NCBI GenBank assembly: GCA_003245715.1
Contig: QKCJ01000018.1
Coordinates: 124,001 to 188,000, forward strand
Source: a bacterium
GTDB taxonomy: Bacteria; Planctomycetota; SZUA-567
Reading direction: 5' to 3'
Length of the DNA stretch: 64,000 nucleotides
The notes beneath the pieces were generated by a model. It was not told where the DNA came from and did no database searches. It saw only the letters and a list, made by a program, of their open reading frames with translations. This document shows, piece by piece, positions 53,538-63,161 of this stretch (position 1 is the first letter of the stretch; every line of letters starts with the position of its first letter). Both the position numbers and the translations under genes were made by a program.

Positions 53538-54974
53538 TTATATTTTGCTTTTTCTTGCGATTGCGACCATACATGAGCCTGGAAGCGGGAATATTTTTTC
53601 AAGCGGTTTGAAGACGCACTGGAGCATGTCTGACATTTTAATCCGCCACTTGCCGGGCTTGCCTGCCTTGAATAATTTGAATGAAAGCAGATGCAGCAGG
53701 TATGCCGGGAAGTTGAAACTCCAGATGCGGTCAATCTCATAGCCGGCCTCGGTCAGTGCCTTTCGCAGATCAGACTTCGAGTAGCGCCTCAGTGCGCCGT
53801 TGTCTTTATCAACCGTGCCGAATAATGAAGGGTTAGCCGGGACTGAGACGACTAGCCGTCCCTTGTCTTCAAGCAGCCGTGAAATATTTCTGAGGGCGTC
53901 GATGTCATTCTCGATAAACTGCAGAAGATCTGCGCAGACTACAGTGTCGCCAGTACCGGCATGGGTAAGTGACGCTTCGTCGCAGGGGTCGGCAGCGACG
54001 ACGTTGACCAGGTCGTTATCATCAAAGATGCTCTGCAGAATCTCAAGGCATTCTTTTTCCTTCTCGCTCTCGCAGACTGTCAGGCGTTCTTTTTTCGGCA
54101 GGCGGCGTGAGAGGTTGCCGATGCCTGCGCCGATTTCAATTATGCGGTCGCCAAGCCAGGGAGCGATCTGTTCTGAAAGGCGGATTGTACTCATGCGTGA
54201 GTTATTGAAGTCACGCAGATGGCGACGTCCCAGAGTTTCTTCGTAGCAGTCGTCAATCAGGCGATATTTGAGGATGGTGTAGATTGCCTGTACGCCGTCT
54301 TTCCAGCCGATTTTTTTTCCTTCAGAGTAGCCGCGTCCATAGTAGCTGATCGGCACTTCAAAGATGCGGCAGCTGCGTTTGGCGATTTTTGCGGTGATCT
54401 CCGGCTCGATGCCGAAACGTTTTGAACGGATCGGGATGGTCTTTAAAACATCAGCGCGGAAAGCCTTGTAGCAGGTCTCCATGTCGGTCAGATCAAGGCC
54501 GGTCATGAAGTTTGAAAGATGGGTCAGAAAGAGGTTGCCGAGTTTATGGTGGTAGAAAACAACCCGTCGCATCTCGCGCATTGCAAAGCGTGAGCCGTAG
54601 ACAACATCGGCATGGCCGTCCAAGAGCGGCTTTAAGACAATCGGATATTCATTGGGGTCATACTCAAGGTCGGCGTCTTGAACAATTGCGTACTCGCCTG
54701 ACATCTCCTTGATTGCCCGGGTAATCGCTGCGCCTTTGCCCTGATTGTATTCCTGCCTGAAGACCTTGATGCAGTCGAATTTTGCGGCAAGCTCGGCGAT
54801 CACCTTGTCTGTACCATCGTTTGAGCAGTCGTCGACCATGATGATCTCTTTCTGCAGATTGCGCGGCAGTTCAACTGACATGACCTTTTCAACCGAGCGG
54901 CGCAGAAAGGCGCGTTCGTTATAAACCGGGATCAGGATTGAAAGAACATCTTTTTTGAATAGTTGCTTTTCCAT
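53538..54974 (-). CDS. glycosyltransferase family 2 - SAM methyltransferase fusion
   Basis: 478-aa cytoplasmic enzyme. Residues 8-240 are a GT-A (DPM1/polyprenyl phosphate) type glycosyltransferase: LSILIPVYNERAFLRRSVEKV, MVDDCSNDGTDKV, QDADLEYDPNEYP (D-x-D equivalent) and DMETCYKAFRADVL, which resembles polyprenyl-phosphate sugar synthases. Residues 260-470 are a class I methyltransferase (IIEIGAGIGNLSRRL, CADLLQFIENDIDALRNI, GRLVVSVPANPSLFGTVD). The fused methyltransferase probably modifies the same product. No membrane helices. Substrate unknown, cell-surface glycan synthesis likely. It lies 37 bases from the DUF368 gene. Confidence 0.88.
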   Translation of the reverse strand: MEKQLFKKDVLSILIPVYNERAFLRRSVEKVMSVELPRNLQKEIIMVDDCSNDGTDKVIAELAAKFDCIKVFRQEYNQGKGAAITRAIKEMSGEYAIVQDADLEYDPNEYPIVLKPLLDGHADVVYGSRFAMREMRRVVFYHHKLGNLFLTHLSNFMTGLDLTDMETCYKAFRADVLKTIPIRSKRFGIEPEITAKIAKRSCRIFEVPISYYGRGYSEGKKIGWKDGVQAIYTILKYRLIDDCYEETLGRRHLRDFNNSRMSTIRLSEQIAPWLGDRIIEIGAGIGNLSRRLPKKERLTVCESEKEKECLEILQSIFDDNDLVNVVAADPCDEASLTHAGTGDTVVCADLLQFIENDIDALRNISRLLEDKGRLVVSVPANPSLFGTVDKDNGALRRYSKSDLRKALTEAGYEIDRIWSFNFPAYLLHLLSFKLFKAGKPGKWRIKMSDMLQCVFKPLEKIFPLPGSCMVAIARKSKI

Positions 54975-55010
54975 AATTTTATTTTGCTCTAGCTCTCTTT
55001 TTAAAAAAAA

Positions 55011-56243
55011 TTAAGCGACAGTTTTCTCTTCTTCAGGTTTGTTGGCCAGACGTTCAAGAACCATGATAATAATGAAGCTGACAACCATGATAGCGATGGC
55101 TGTTCCGATATGCGGATTAAGTCCTGAAACAGTCTTTTCGACAATTGCAGTATCAATGCCGTCTTTAATCTGATGAACCTTAACGGTGAATTCCTTGCCG
55201 TAATCCCAAGGCAGGACAATCTGGTCTGCCAGTGTCTTGATTTTATCAACCAGCTCTGTTTTTTCTACACCGTCGACAGTTTTCACTTCTTCAACCTTCT
55301 GCATTGTCTGCTCAAGGGCGTGTTTCCAAGGCCAGATCTTACGCATCGCACCGATCATCAGCCCCGCCAGAACACACATCGTTCCTTCATGGCATTTTGC
55401 CAGCAGCCATTTGAGGAATCTTGAGAAACCGACAATACCTGAAAGCTGCCCCAGTTGGAAGAAGACCAGAGCCCAGAATGCGCCAGTATCGGCAAGCAGG
55501 CGGTAAGCCTCGGCAAATTCAAAGTGAAGGGCGGACTTGGCGGAGGCGATCACCAGCTTGAGCGCGCCGGTGATGTAGTAATACTTGCCAAGAATCAGCA
55601 GGAGGAATGAGCCGCTGAGCCCCGGCAGAATCATCGCGCAGATGCCGATGACGCCGCAGACAAAGATAAACCACAAATCAGTCGGGGTCTGTACCGGGAT
55701 GAGCCCGCAGATCAGCCACGCGGCAATCGCACCGATAATTAAAAGTATTACTCGCAGAACAGTCCACTTTTTGACTTCCCAGTAGACTACGACAATCGAG
55801 CCAGCAATCAGCCCGAAAAAGGCCGACCAGGTCAGAACCGGAAAATTGTCCATAAGATAATGCATCATGCTCGCAGAGCTGAAGATGGCAATACTTACAC
55901 CCGAGAAAGTCAGGACGATAAAGCGCAGATGAACCCGGCTCAGTCCAACCCGCCAGCGCAGGCATAACAGGTCCTTGATAAACTGCCAGTCAAACGAGGC
56001 GATAGCCTTGATCAGGTTTTCATAAATTCCGGTTATAAAAGCAATTGTGCCACCAGATACCCCGGGGATGATGTCTGCAACCCCCATGCACAATCCCTTG
56101 ACAAACAAAAGGATCGCCGCCAGCCAGGTTTTGGGGCCGGGGCTGGCCATAAAGGCTTCACTCCAGGTCAGTTTACCGGCTGAGGTGGATTGGTTTTTTG
56201 TGTCCGTTGTGTTGTCTATGTTGTTGCTGTTGTTTTCTGTCAA
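55011..56243 (-). CDS. DUF368 family membrane protein (PopT-like undecaprenyl-phosphate translocase)
   Basis: 410-aa inner-membrane protein with about eight to ten helices. The family signature KGLCMGVADIIPGVSGGTIA is at about 49-68, with a second GICAMILPGLSGSFLLLILGKYY repeat at about 205-227 (inverted-repeat carrier fold). DUF368 proteins have been identified as PopT-type flippases that recycle undecaprenyl phosphate across the membrane (known literature). The hydrophilic insert at about 320-370 is larger than usual. A TTG start follows GGAG. It precedes the polyprenyl-type glycosyltransferase gene, which fits carrier-lipid recycling. Confidence 0.92.
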   Translation of the reverse strand: MTENNSNNIDNTTDTKNQSTSAGKLTWSEAFMASPGPKTWLAAILLFVKGLCMGVADIIPGVSGGTIAFITGIYENLIKAIASFDWQFIKDLLCLRWRVGLSRVHLRFIVLTFSGVSIAIFSSASMMHYLMDNFPVLTWSAFFGLIAGSIVVVYWEVKKWTVLRVILLIIGAIAAWLICGLIPVQTPTDLWFIFVCGVIGICAMILPGLSGSFLLLILGKYYYITGALKLVIASAKSALHFEFAEAYRLLADTGAFWALVFFQLGQLSGIVGFSRFLKWLLAKCHEGTMCVLAGLMIGAMRKIWPWKHALEQTMQKVEEVKTVDGVEKTELVDKIKTLADQIVLPWDYGKEFTVKVHQIKDGIDTAIVEKTVSGLNPHIGTAIAIMVVSFIIIMVLERLANKPEEEKTVA

Positions 56244-56387
56244 TTAACTGCTCCGAGTTATCAATTTACAAGAGTAAAGATTTTATATAATTACTAATGT
56301 AATACAAGTGTGCTTTTGGCTTTGTGGGTAAAACGTGAAAATCAGCATAGTTGCGGCGAAGGTTTCTGCTCTCTGTCAGATCATGAA

Positions 56388-56420
56388 ATAACCCGCCAAC
56401 CTCTCTGGCAAGCGGGTTAT
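56388..56420 (-). terminator. hairpin after the 79-aa peptide gene
   Basis: ATAACCCGC / GCGGGTTAT with a 15-base loop containing a secondary CCA/TGG pairing. On the minus strand only ATTTC follows, so termination strength is uncertain. Confidence 0.4.
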
Positions 56421-56471
56421 TATCGGACATTTTGCTTTTATATTAAAGTTATAATCAGGTTAGGACTGGAG

Positions 56472-56711
56472 TTATGCTGCTGCTTCGTCGTCTGAAATCT
56501 TCTTGAGGGTTTTATTATTTCCGGCCTTCTCGGATTTGAAGAATATCTCCTCGGCATTCCATGCGCCGCAGAAAGGTACGCCAAGAGGGCAGGAGAAATC
56601 ATCCGTGCCCCCGCCGCTAAACCCGCCTGCCGCACGCCACGGACTGCGCCTGCCGGGGCAATCAGCCGGACAACTTGAAGACGCTTCTTTGTAATATGGA
56701 TTATAACTCAC
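56472..56711 (-). CDS. 79-aa four-cysteine peptide of unknown function
   Basis: A GTG start at 56711 follows GGGGAAG at ideal spacing, and the codon choice is GC3-rich like neighbouring genes, so the frame appears real. Four cysteines, C14 and C18 (CPADC) and C41 and C48 (CPLGVPFC), sit in a Gly/Ser/Trp-rich front half. The back half is an acidic/lysine tail with EEIFFKSEKAGNN, ending DDEAAA. No signal peptide or membrane segment. The paired cysteines could bind a metal or Fe-S cluster or form disulfides; a modified-peptide precursor is another possibility. It is divergent from the giant pseudokinase gene and shares its 448-base intergenic region. Confidence 0.65.
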   Translation of the reverse strand: MSYNPYYKEASSSCPADCPGRRSPWRAAGGFSGGGTDDFSCPLGVPFCGAWNAEEIFFKSEKAGNNKTLKKISDDEAAA

Positions 56712-57159
56712 TTTTCTTCCCCGTTTAAAACATTATCAGTCATTGAAGTTGATAAACCCGTAATATCGGACGTTATGTACTACAATTACTGTTTTTTGGT
56801 GCTTCCTTTCAGGAAACCTGAGATTTATCGTCATTTTTTCTGATTTTCTGAAATTTAATTCCCGTGGTTATTGTTTTAGCTGATAAAGAGCTATAAATTA
56901 ACGTTGATTTTGTGTAAAATAATGATCGGTTTCCCGTATTTTGAACCCCGGTTGTCCGCACGCAATAAAATCATTGGTAATTACGAGATAAAGTGTTGAT
57001 AATTATCGGAAATAGCTATAATTGGAGAATGGGTGAAGATGCTGTACGGGATCTGTTTTTTGCCTGCGGTTGTTGGTGTTTGGCGAGTGATGGTAACAGA
57101 ATCCTGACACAGTAATAGAAATATTCATAAAATACAGATAGATGTAAGGGGAGAAATGC
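56712..57159. other. 448-base divergent intergenic region with promoter
   Basis: No gene seen. A plus-strand promoter candidate for the pseudokinase gene has a perfect -10 TATAAT at 57017-57022 with TTGATA at 56996-57001 (15-base spacing, short). A small TCAGG-AAA-CCTGA hairpin lies near 56810. The left part must hold the minus-strand promoter of the four-cysteine peptide gene. Confidence 0.5.
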
Positions 57160-60100
57160 ATGTCTGCCGATCCACGGATTGAGGAGATTTACAGTATTGA
57201 AACAAATATCAGTTCTGATGTGCTGGCGGAAGTGTCGGCGGTAAGGGCTGAACTGGACAAATTCGATTACGGGCAGCTTTATGCTTATGCGCAGGTCAAT
57301 GACGATGACCTCCAGCGACGGGCTGAGACGGCGGTGCGTTTTGCCGAGAAGATCGCCCAGAAGCAGCTTGATAATGAGACCATCCGGACAATTCTTGAGT
57401 CGCAGCAGATTGTCTTGCCTCAGAGCGAGTTACTGCTGGTGCGCGGCGGCAGTATTGCCGACAAGGTTTTCTTTGAGCGCTATCATGCCCGGATGCAGTA
57501 TCTTGTGGGAAAAAACATTCAGACCGTCTTTGATTCCGGCCTTGATAACGGGCGTCCGTATGTTGTGGCGGAGATCGTTAACACCATGGCGGACTGGGAC
57601 GGGATTGTTTCCTTTAAAAATGACGTAAAGCTCAATATTGCGCATGACATAGGACGAGCGCTGAAGTTTTTGCATACTTCAGAGATTCCGCATGGTGCGC
57701 TGCGCCCTGAGATGGTGGCGTTTTCCGGTTTTGACCATAATGCGAGTGTCTGTTCATGGGCGCTGGTGCCGGTCCTTGACGCGGCGCTTGAGAATGGCGG
57801 CGGGGCAGAGATGAAGAGCCTTTTTGCTTTTGCGGCGCCTGAGGTGCTTTCCGGTTCTGAGCCGGACTTGTCTTCTGATATTTATTCATTCGGTGCGCTT
57901 TTATATTATCTCTTCTGCGGGGTGAAACCTTGGCGTGATGCGGGGACGCTCTTTACTGTGCTTGAGCAGATGCAGGAAGGGGTTGCGCCGTTTACCGATC
58001 AGGAGATGTCTGTGCTGCCGGAGGGTGTTGCGGCGGTTATCAGAATGGCGACAATGGACGCGCGCGGCGACCGGTACGCGACAGTCGGGGCGATGCTGGC
58101 TGATATTGAGTCCTGCATAAACGGTCAGGAGCCTGAGGCGCTCAAGCGTCTGAAAAACACTGATGATGATTCAGACCTTCCTCCGGCTGCAGAGAAGAAA
58201 ATCACCGATCCTGAAAAAGTTAAAGAAGCTCTTTCGGCTCTGGCGGCTGCGGCTGACGAAGCGATCGAGAATAAAGAATCAGCTGAACCGACGGCATCTC
58301 CGGCTGAAGTTGCTGCGGCTGGGGAGCGTGAAGGTGTTGTTTCAGAACCGGTTGCCGTAGCTGCTGCGCCGCAGGTATCTGGCGAGGTGGTTGCATCTGT
58401 TGCTCCGGCTCAGGCTGTTAGTTCCGAGATGCAGCAACCGCTCTTTAATGAGCCGCAGTTGCCGGATGTCGGCAGTATGACTGCAGGCATCGAAAAGAGT
58501 GGGAATTCCAATCTGATTATGGCGGGCGTGGCGGCGCTGGTAATTGTCGCGGGTATTGCCCTTGGTTATTATTTTCTCGGTGGTGATGATGAGGTCGGTG
58601 CGGCTGTCGCGCAGAATAATACCAGCGTTGAGACGAAGTCAGATGCTACGGATGCTGGCAGCAAGGTCACGCCGCCGCAGGTGGAATCTTCTGCAGTAGC
58701 GGCGCAGCCTGATGAGAGAAAAACTCAGCCACAAGTGGAAAAACCGGTTCAGTCCCAAGCCCTTGCTTCAGTAAGCTATAAAGCATTGCTCGCCTCTGGC
58801 AGGCAGGCACTTGCTGCCGGCGATTATCAGCAGGCGGTCAACGATCTTGAAATAGCCGTAGCGAAAAATAATTCCACTGAAGCGACCGCGTTGTTGGCGC
58901 AGGCTAAAGAGAAGCTAGCGGCAAATGAGAACGTGCAGAAACGTGAAGCGGCATTGGCACTGGCTCAGCGGATGCTGAAGGTCCGCGATCTTGAAGCGGC
59001 GGAGGCTTCGGTTCTTGAGGTTCTGAATCTTCCGGATAATTCTGCCGATCAGGACGCACTTGCAATTCTTAAAAAGGTCCGTGACGAGAAATTCGCGCAG
59101 GCTATCACCAAGGCTGAGCGTGAGCTGGCTGAAGGTAAACTTCAGCAGGCGGATGTTTCATTTTCCTGGGCGATGAGTATCAAGGGTCATGAGAACAGTC
59201 AGCGTGCGGTGGATGGTCAGAAAAAAGCCCGTGCTGCCCTTGAACAGGAGAAAGCAGAGGCGTTAAAGAAACAGCAGGAGGAGTTTCAGCGCAAGAGCCA
59301 GTATGAGGCGGCGATGGCAGAAGCGGCGAGGAAGCGCGAACAGAAGCGCTGGGAAGAGGCTGCGGCTGCATACAATCTGGCACTTAGTATAGAGGGTTAT
59401 AAGGAAGATGAAGCCGCGAAGGCCGCGCTCTTTGAGCTTAAGTCGATAGCGGCGCAGGAAAAAGAGCGTGAGGCTGAGAAACTTGAAGCCAGGCGCAAGC
59501 TTGAATTTGAAGGGCAGATTAAAATCGGCGAGGCTTTGCTTGCTGCGGGTAAATATACTGACGCGGAAGCGGTTTTTGCCAGAGCTTTGAAGATCGAAGG
59601 TTATGCCGCCAGCACCATTGCCGAGGATGGCCGGCAACGGTCTATTGCCGCGAGTGTGACAGAGAAGAATCTTCTCCGGTATGACAGTATGCTCCGCGAA
59701 GGTTTCTCTCAGCTCAAGTCTGAAGAGTTCAAGAAAGCCGAGACGACCTTTCGTGATTGTCTGAAGATAAAAGGTTTTGAAAAAGGCGAGATTGCCCGGC
59801 AGGGGATAATGCTTGCTGAGATTATGCAGCGTGGTGGCAATAAGCGTAACGAGTATGTAAACCACATCAAGGCCGGTGACGCGCTTTACCGCGCGGCTGA
59901 TTTTGACAAGGCAGCGCTTGAATACGGCCGGGCGATAGTCAGTGCGCCGGGCCGGCCGGAGGGGTATATCCGCCGGGGGCAGGCTTATCTTGATGCTGGC
60001 GAGTATGAAAAAGCGCTTGAGAATTTCAAGCTGGTTCTGGCCAAGAATCCTGAGAATGTGCAGGCGCAGGCGGGTGAGATCAGTGTCTATGCGGCGATGA

Positions 60101-63100
60101 ATAAATTTGCTGAAGTGGAGGAGGCGCTGACGACGGTTCTTGCTGCGCCGGTTGCGCCTGAGCGCAAGGCCTGGGCCGAGTCTGGTCTGGGATGGCTCTA
60201 TTTCAGTTCGAGCATGTGGGGCGGCGGCAAACGCGGTGTCCGTGCGGATAATAACAGAGCGGTTGAGCTGTTCAAGCTTGCGGCTAATGGCGGTTCGGCT
60301 GCTGCGGTGAATAACCTTGGTGTCGCGTATGAATCCGGCAAGGGGATTAACCGTGATTACGCCAAGGCGCGCGAGATGTTTGAGCAGGCGGCCAAGTCCG
60401 GTTTGCCGGCGGCGATGTTTAACCTTGGCTTGCTATACTTTGAAGGGCGTGCCGGTGGGCGTGACTATAACAAGGCTCTTGAATATTTTGAGCAGGCGGC
60501 TAAAGCGGGAATGCCGCGGGCTAATGGCCGGTTGGCTGAGATGTACAGCCGCGGGCGCGGGGTCGAGCGTGACACGGCCAAAGCCCAGCAGTATGCAGCA
60601 AAGAATAGCGGCCGGACTGACCGTGATAATTCTTATGAACTGGCAGGCCCTGCCGGGGTTAAAATTGTCTTTGCCGATATTGAGAAATCCTTCCCTCTGA
60701 TAAGCGAGAAAGAAATCTCCGAGCAGTATGGGGCGATTATTGCAGAAGCTAAAAAATTACTGTATGCAAAGAAGTATGCTTCCGCGGCGCGGATTGCGGG
60801 GCTGGCGGATTTCCTTGACGGGCATACCAATGACAAGGAGGCTGCGGTTGTTGTTGAGCAGGCAACAGCCGGCAGGAAATCACTGGGGAATCATGTTGAA
60901 CTGGTGGTCACCGAGGTTAATAAAGCCCAGCAGGCTGAGGCGGACAGGGTTTCCAGATCAGATGAGGTGGTTGCGGTTGAGGCACAAACGAAGGCGCCTG
61001 ATCTGAGTAACCTCCCCAAAGCGCCTGATGTTAAAGAGACGGTTGCGGTGAAACCGCTTATCAGCAGCGCTCCTAAAGTAACGGTTGCCGGATTGGCTGA
61101 TGATGAATTCAAGGCTGAGTATGACAAGCTTCTTGCCGAGGCCGGACGGTTGGTGCGCGGCAAGAATTTCGGACTCGCCCAGCAGGCTTACGCCCTTGCA
61201 CTGGCTTTGCCTGGCAAGCTGGATGACGGTGCGGCAAGGTCTGGCCTTGAGGCGGCCAAGAAGAGCAAGAGTGATGCCGGGGCGCGGACCAGTGATTATG
61301 AGGCGGTTCTTGACCGGGCTTCGGGATATTTGCGTGAAGGGCAGTGGCCGCAGGCGTTGTATTTGTTCCAGGACGCCAAGAAAGTTGCCGGTTCTGATAC
61401 GATCCTGATTGCGGATATCGGAATAAGTGTTGCCGACAAATCTTCCGCGGTCGGACAGATCAAAGAGCCGGAAGCTGCGCCGATCAAGACCGGCGATACC
61501 CGCGACATGGCCAGTTATCAGACAGCGATGAAACAGGCGCAGGAATTTTTGGCCCAGCAGAAATATCAGGCGGCTGAGCAGATGGCTGACATTGTCCTTT
61601 CAATGAAAGGCTTTGAGGGGGACAAGGCGGCGCTTCTTCTGAAAAACACCGCGCGTATCGGACGTATGCAGATAGAGAGCACGCCTGAAGCTATCGCCAT
61701 GAAACGTCAGAAGCATAAGGCTGCGTATGAGCAGTTGATTCTTACCGGTAAGGTCCACGTCAAGAATGGTGATAAGGCCAAAGCTCAAAAAGCTTTCCTT
61801 CTGGTCTTCAAATTGCCGGGGTATGAGGATGATGCGGAGACGAAAAAATTACTTGAAGGGCTTGAGGGGGCGGGTGTTTCTGCTGACATTGCCACCACTC
61901 CTGCACTGGAGGTCAGCCCTGAGCAGCGTGCGCAGTATCTGGCTCTGATGCAGCAGGCAGATGCGGCCTTGCTTGACAAGAACTGGATCAAGGCTGAGGA
62001 ACTGTACCGCATTGTCCTGCAGATGGCGGTATTTTCAAATGATGCCAAGGCAAGAAACGGGCTTACTAAAGCACTTGAGGCGCAGGGAAAGGACACAGAC
62101 GTGCTTCCTCCGGTTGCTACAGTTGCCCCTAAAGTGAAGAGTAGCCCTGGTTCTGAGAATCTAGATCTGACTGAAGGTTTTATTACGGATGCGGATGATA
62201 TTGCGGCGCTCAAGCATAAGGCTGAATTTGCGGCGCTGATGCGTGAGGCGCGCCGGCAGTATGAGTTGGGGCAGTTTGAAGTTGCCGAGGCCATTTTAAA
62301 TGAAGCGCTCAAGGTTAAAGGTTTTGAGAATAACGCTGAAGCGCTTGCCCTGAGTAATGAAGCTAAGGCCAATAAGCCCAAGGCTGCGGAGATCAAGGTT
62401 CCCGATCATCCGGATGACCATGCTGAGGTTGATCCCCGTCAGGAGATGAAAAAACAGGCTGATCTGCTGCTTAATGACGGAAACCGTCTGCGCGCACAAG
62501 GCAAGCTCAAAGCCGCGCTTCAGGCTTATGCAAGCGGTATTGACCTTGACCGTGAGAACCCGCAGCTCCTGATTAACCGCGGTGATACTTACGCGGCGCT
62601 TGGACAGTTTGAGCTTTCTCTGGCGGATTATAACAAAGCGCTGAAAATGACTTCACTTGGTGGTGACCAGCAGGCGTATGCCTGGAATAATATCGCAAAT
62701 GTCTATTATTATGGCAAGAAGGATCTGCAGACGGCGGTTGATTATTATCTCAAGGCTGCGCAGGGTGGAAGTGCTGCGGCGATGAACAGTCTTGGGGTTT
62801 GTTACGGTTTTGGGCGCGGGGTAAGCAAAGACCCTTCAAAAGCGCTTGAGTGGTATAAGAGTGCGGCGGCGCTTAATTACGGTAATGCGATGCTTAATCT
62901 TGGCCTTGTTTATCAGAACGGCTGGGGTATCACGGTTGACAACCAGAAGGCTTTTGAATGGTATCTCAAGGCTACTGAGAGAAATGTGCCGCGTGCTTTT
63001 GTCAGGGTTGCGCTGATGTATAAAGAAGGGCTTGGTGTGCAGAAGGATGAGGGCAAGGCTGCGGAGTACAGCGCCAAGGCTCTGGAGCTTGGTTACAAGC

Positions 63101-63111
63101 GCGATAGGTGA
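57160..63111 (+). CDS. giant pseudokinase-TM-TPR/Sel1 repeat protein
   Basis: 1983-aa protein. Residues about 80-325 form a Ser/Thr kinase-like domain without catalytic residues: the HRD loop is HGALRPEMV (no Asp), DFG is replaced by SWA, and there is no VAIK lysine, yet FAAPEVLSG and SSDIYSFGALLYYLFCGVKPW are kept. An Ala/Pro/Glu linker and one TM helix (MAGVAALVIVAGIALGYYFL at about 450-469) follow. The outer part has about 10-12 units of about 47 residues with a Y..l...a...l..g.w..Ae..y..aL...Gfe pattern, plus canonical TPRs (about 900-1000 and 1763-1870) and Sel1 repeats (about 1040-1150 and 1869-1981). AAGGGGAG precedes the ATG. Likely a membrane scaffold for protein complexes, probably responding to a phospho-signal. 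Confidence 0.9.
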   Translation: MSADPRIEEIYSIETNISSDVLAEVSAVRAELDKFDYGQLYAYAQVNDDDLQRRAETAVRFAEKIAQKQLDNETIRTILESQQIVLPQSELLLVRGGSIADKVFFERYHARMQYLVGKNIQTVFDSGLDNGRPYVVAEIVNTMADWDGIVSFKNDVKLNIAHDIGRALKFLHTSEIPHGALRPEMVAFSGFDHNASVCSWALVPVLDAALENGGGAEMKSLFAFAAPEVLSGSEPDLSSDIYSFGALLYYLFCGVKPWRDAGTLFTVLEQMQEGVAPFTDQEMSVLPEGVAAVIRMATMDARGDRYATVGAMLADIESCINGQEPEALKRLKNTDDDSDLPPAAEKKITDPEKVKEALSALAAAADEAIENKESAEPTASPAEVAAAGEREGVVSEPVAVAAAPQVSGEVVASVAPAQAVSSEMQQPLFNEPQLPDVGSMTAGIEKSGNSNLIMAGVAALVIVAGIALGYYFLGGDDEVGAAVAQNNTSVETKSDATDAGSKVTPPQVESSAVAAQPDERKTQPQVEKPVQSQALASVSYKALLASGRQALAAGDYQQAVNDLEIAVAKNNSTEATALLAQAKEKLAANENVQKREAALALAQRMLKVRDLEAAEASVLEVLNLPDNSADQDALAILKKVRDEKFAQAITKAERELAEGKLQQADVSFSWAMSIKGHENSQRAVDGQKKARAALEQEKAEALKKQQEEFQRKSQYEAAMAEAARKREQKRWEEAAAAYNLALSIEGYKEDEAAKAALFELKSIAAQEKEREAEKLEARRKLEFEGQIKIGEALLAAGKYTDAEAVFARALKIEGYAASTIAEDGRQRSIAASVTEKNLLRYDSMLREGFSQLKSEEFKKAETTFRDCLKIKGFEKGEIARQGIMLAEIMQRGGNKRNEYVNHIKAGDALYRAADFDKAALEYGRAIVSAPGRPEGYIRRGQAYLDAGEYEKALENFKLVLAKNPENVQAQAGEISVYAAMNKFAEVEEALTTVLAAPVAPERKAWAESGLGWLYFSSSMWGGGKRGVRADNNRAVELFKLAANGGSAAAVNNLGVAYESGKGINRDYAKAREMFEQAAKSGLPAAMFNLGLLYFEGRAGGRDYNKALEYFEQAAKAGMPRANGRLAEMYSRGRGVERDTAKAQQYAAKNSGRTDRDNSYELAGPAGVKIVFADIEKSFPLISEKEISEQYGAIIAEAKKLLYAKKYASAARIAGLADFLDGHTNDKEAAVVVEQATAGRKSLGNHVELVVTEVNKAQQAEADRVSRSDEVVAVEAQTKAPDLSNLPKAPDVKETVAVKPLISSAPKVTVAGLADDEFKAEYDKLLAEAGRLVRGKNFGLAQQAYALALALPGKLDDGAARSGLEAAKKSKSDAGARTSDYEAVLDRASGYLREGQWPQALYLFQDAKKVAGSDTILIADIGISVADKSSAVGQIKEPEAAPIKTGDTRDMASYQTAMKQAQEFLAQQKYQAAEQMADIVLSMKGFEGDKAALLLKNTARIGRMQIESTPEAIAMKRQKHKAAYEQLILTGKVHVKNGDKAKAQKAFLLVFKLPGYEDDAETKKLLEGLEGAGVSADIATTPALEVSPEQRAQYLALMQQADAALLDKNWIKAEELYRIVLQMAVFSNDAKARNGLTKALEAQGKDTDVLPPVATVAPKVKSSPGSENLDLTEGFITDADDIAALKHKAEFAALMREARRQYELGQFEVAEAILNEALKVKGFENNAEALALSNEAKANKPKAAEIKVPDHPDDHAEVDPRQEMKKQADLLLNDGNRLRAQGKLKAALQAYASGIDLDRENPQLLINRGDTYAALGQFELSLADYNKALKMTSLGGDQQAYAWNNIANVYYYGKKDLQTAVDYYLKAAQGGSAAAMNSLGVCYGFGRGVSKDPSKALEWYKSAAALNYGNAMLNLGLVYQNGWGITVDNQKAFEWYLKATERNVPRAFVRVALMYKEGLGVQKDEGKAAEYSAKALELGYKRDR

Positions 63112-63161
63112 TTTCTGTCCTTTATGCTTAATGGCGCTTTGTGATTTTTCAGGTAATTACG

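Noticed and set aside
56503..56694. 63-codon plus-strand frame overlapping the four-cysteine peptide gene
   Set aside because: The minus-strand frame has a far better ribosome site and codon pattern; this one is an antisense shadow.
59263..59865. 200-codon minus-strand frame inside the giant gene
   Set aside because: Leu/Phe/Arg-rich antisense shadow of repeat-encoding sequence, with no ribosome site.
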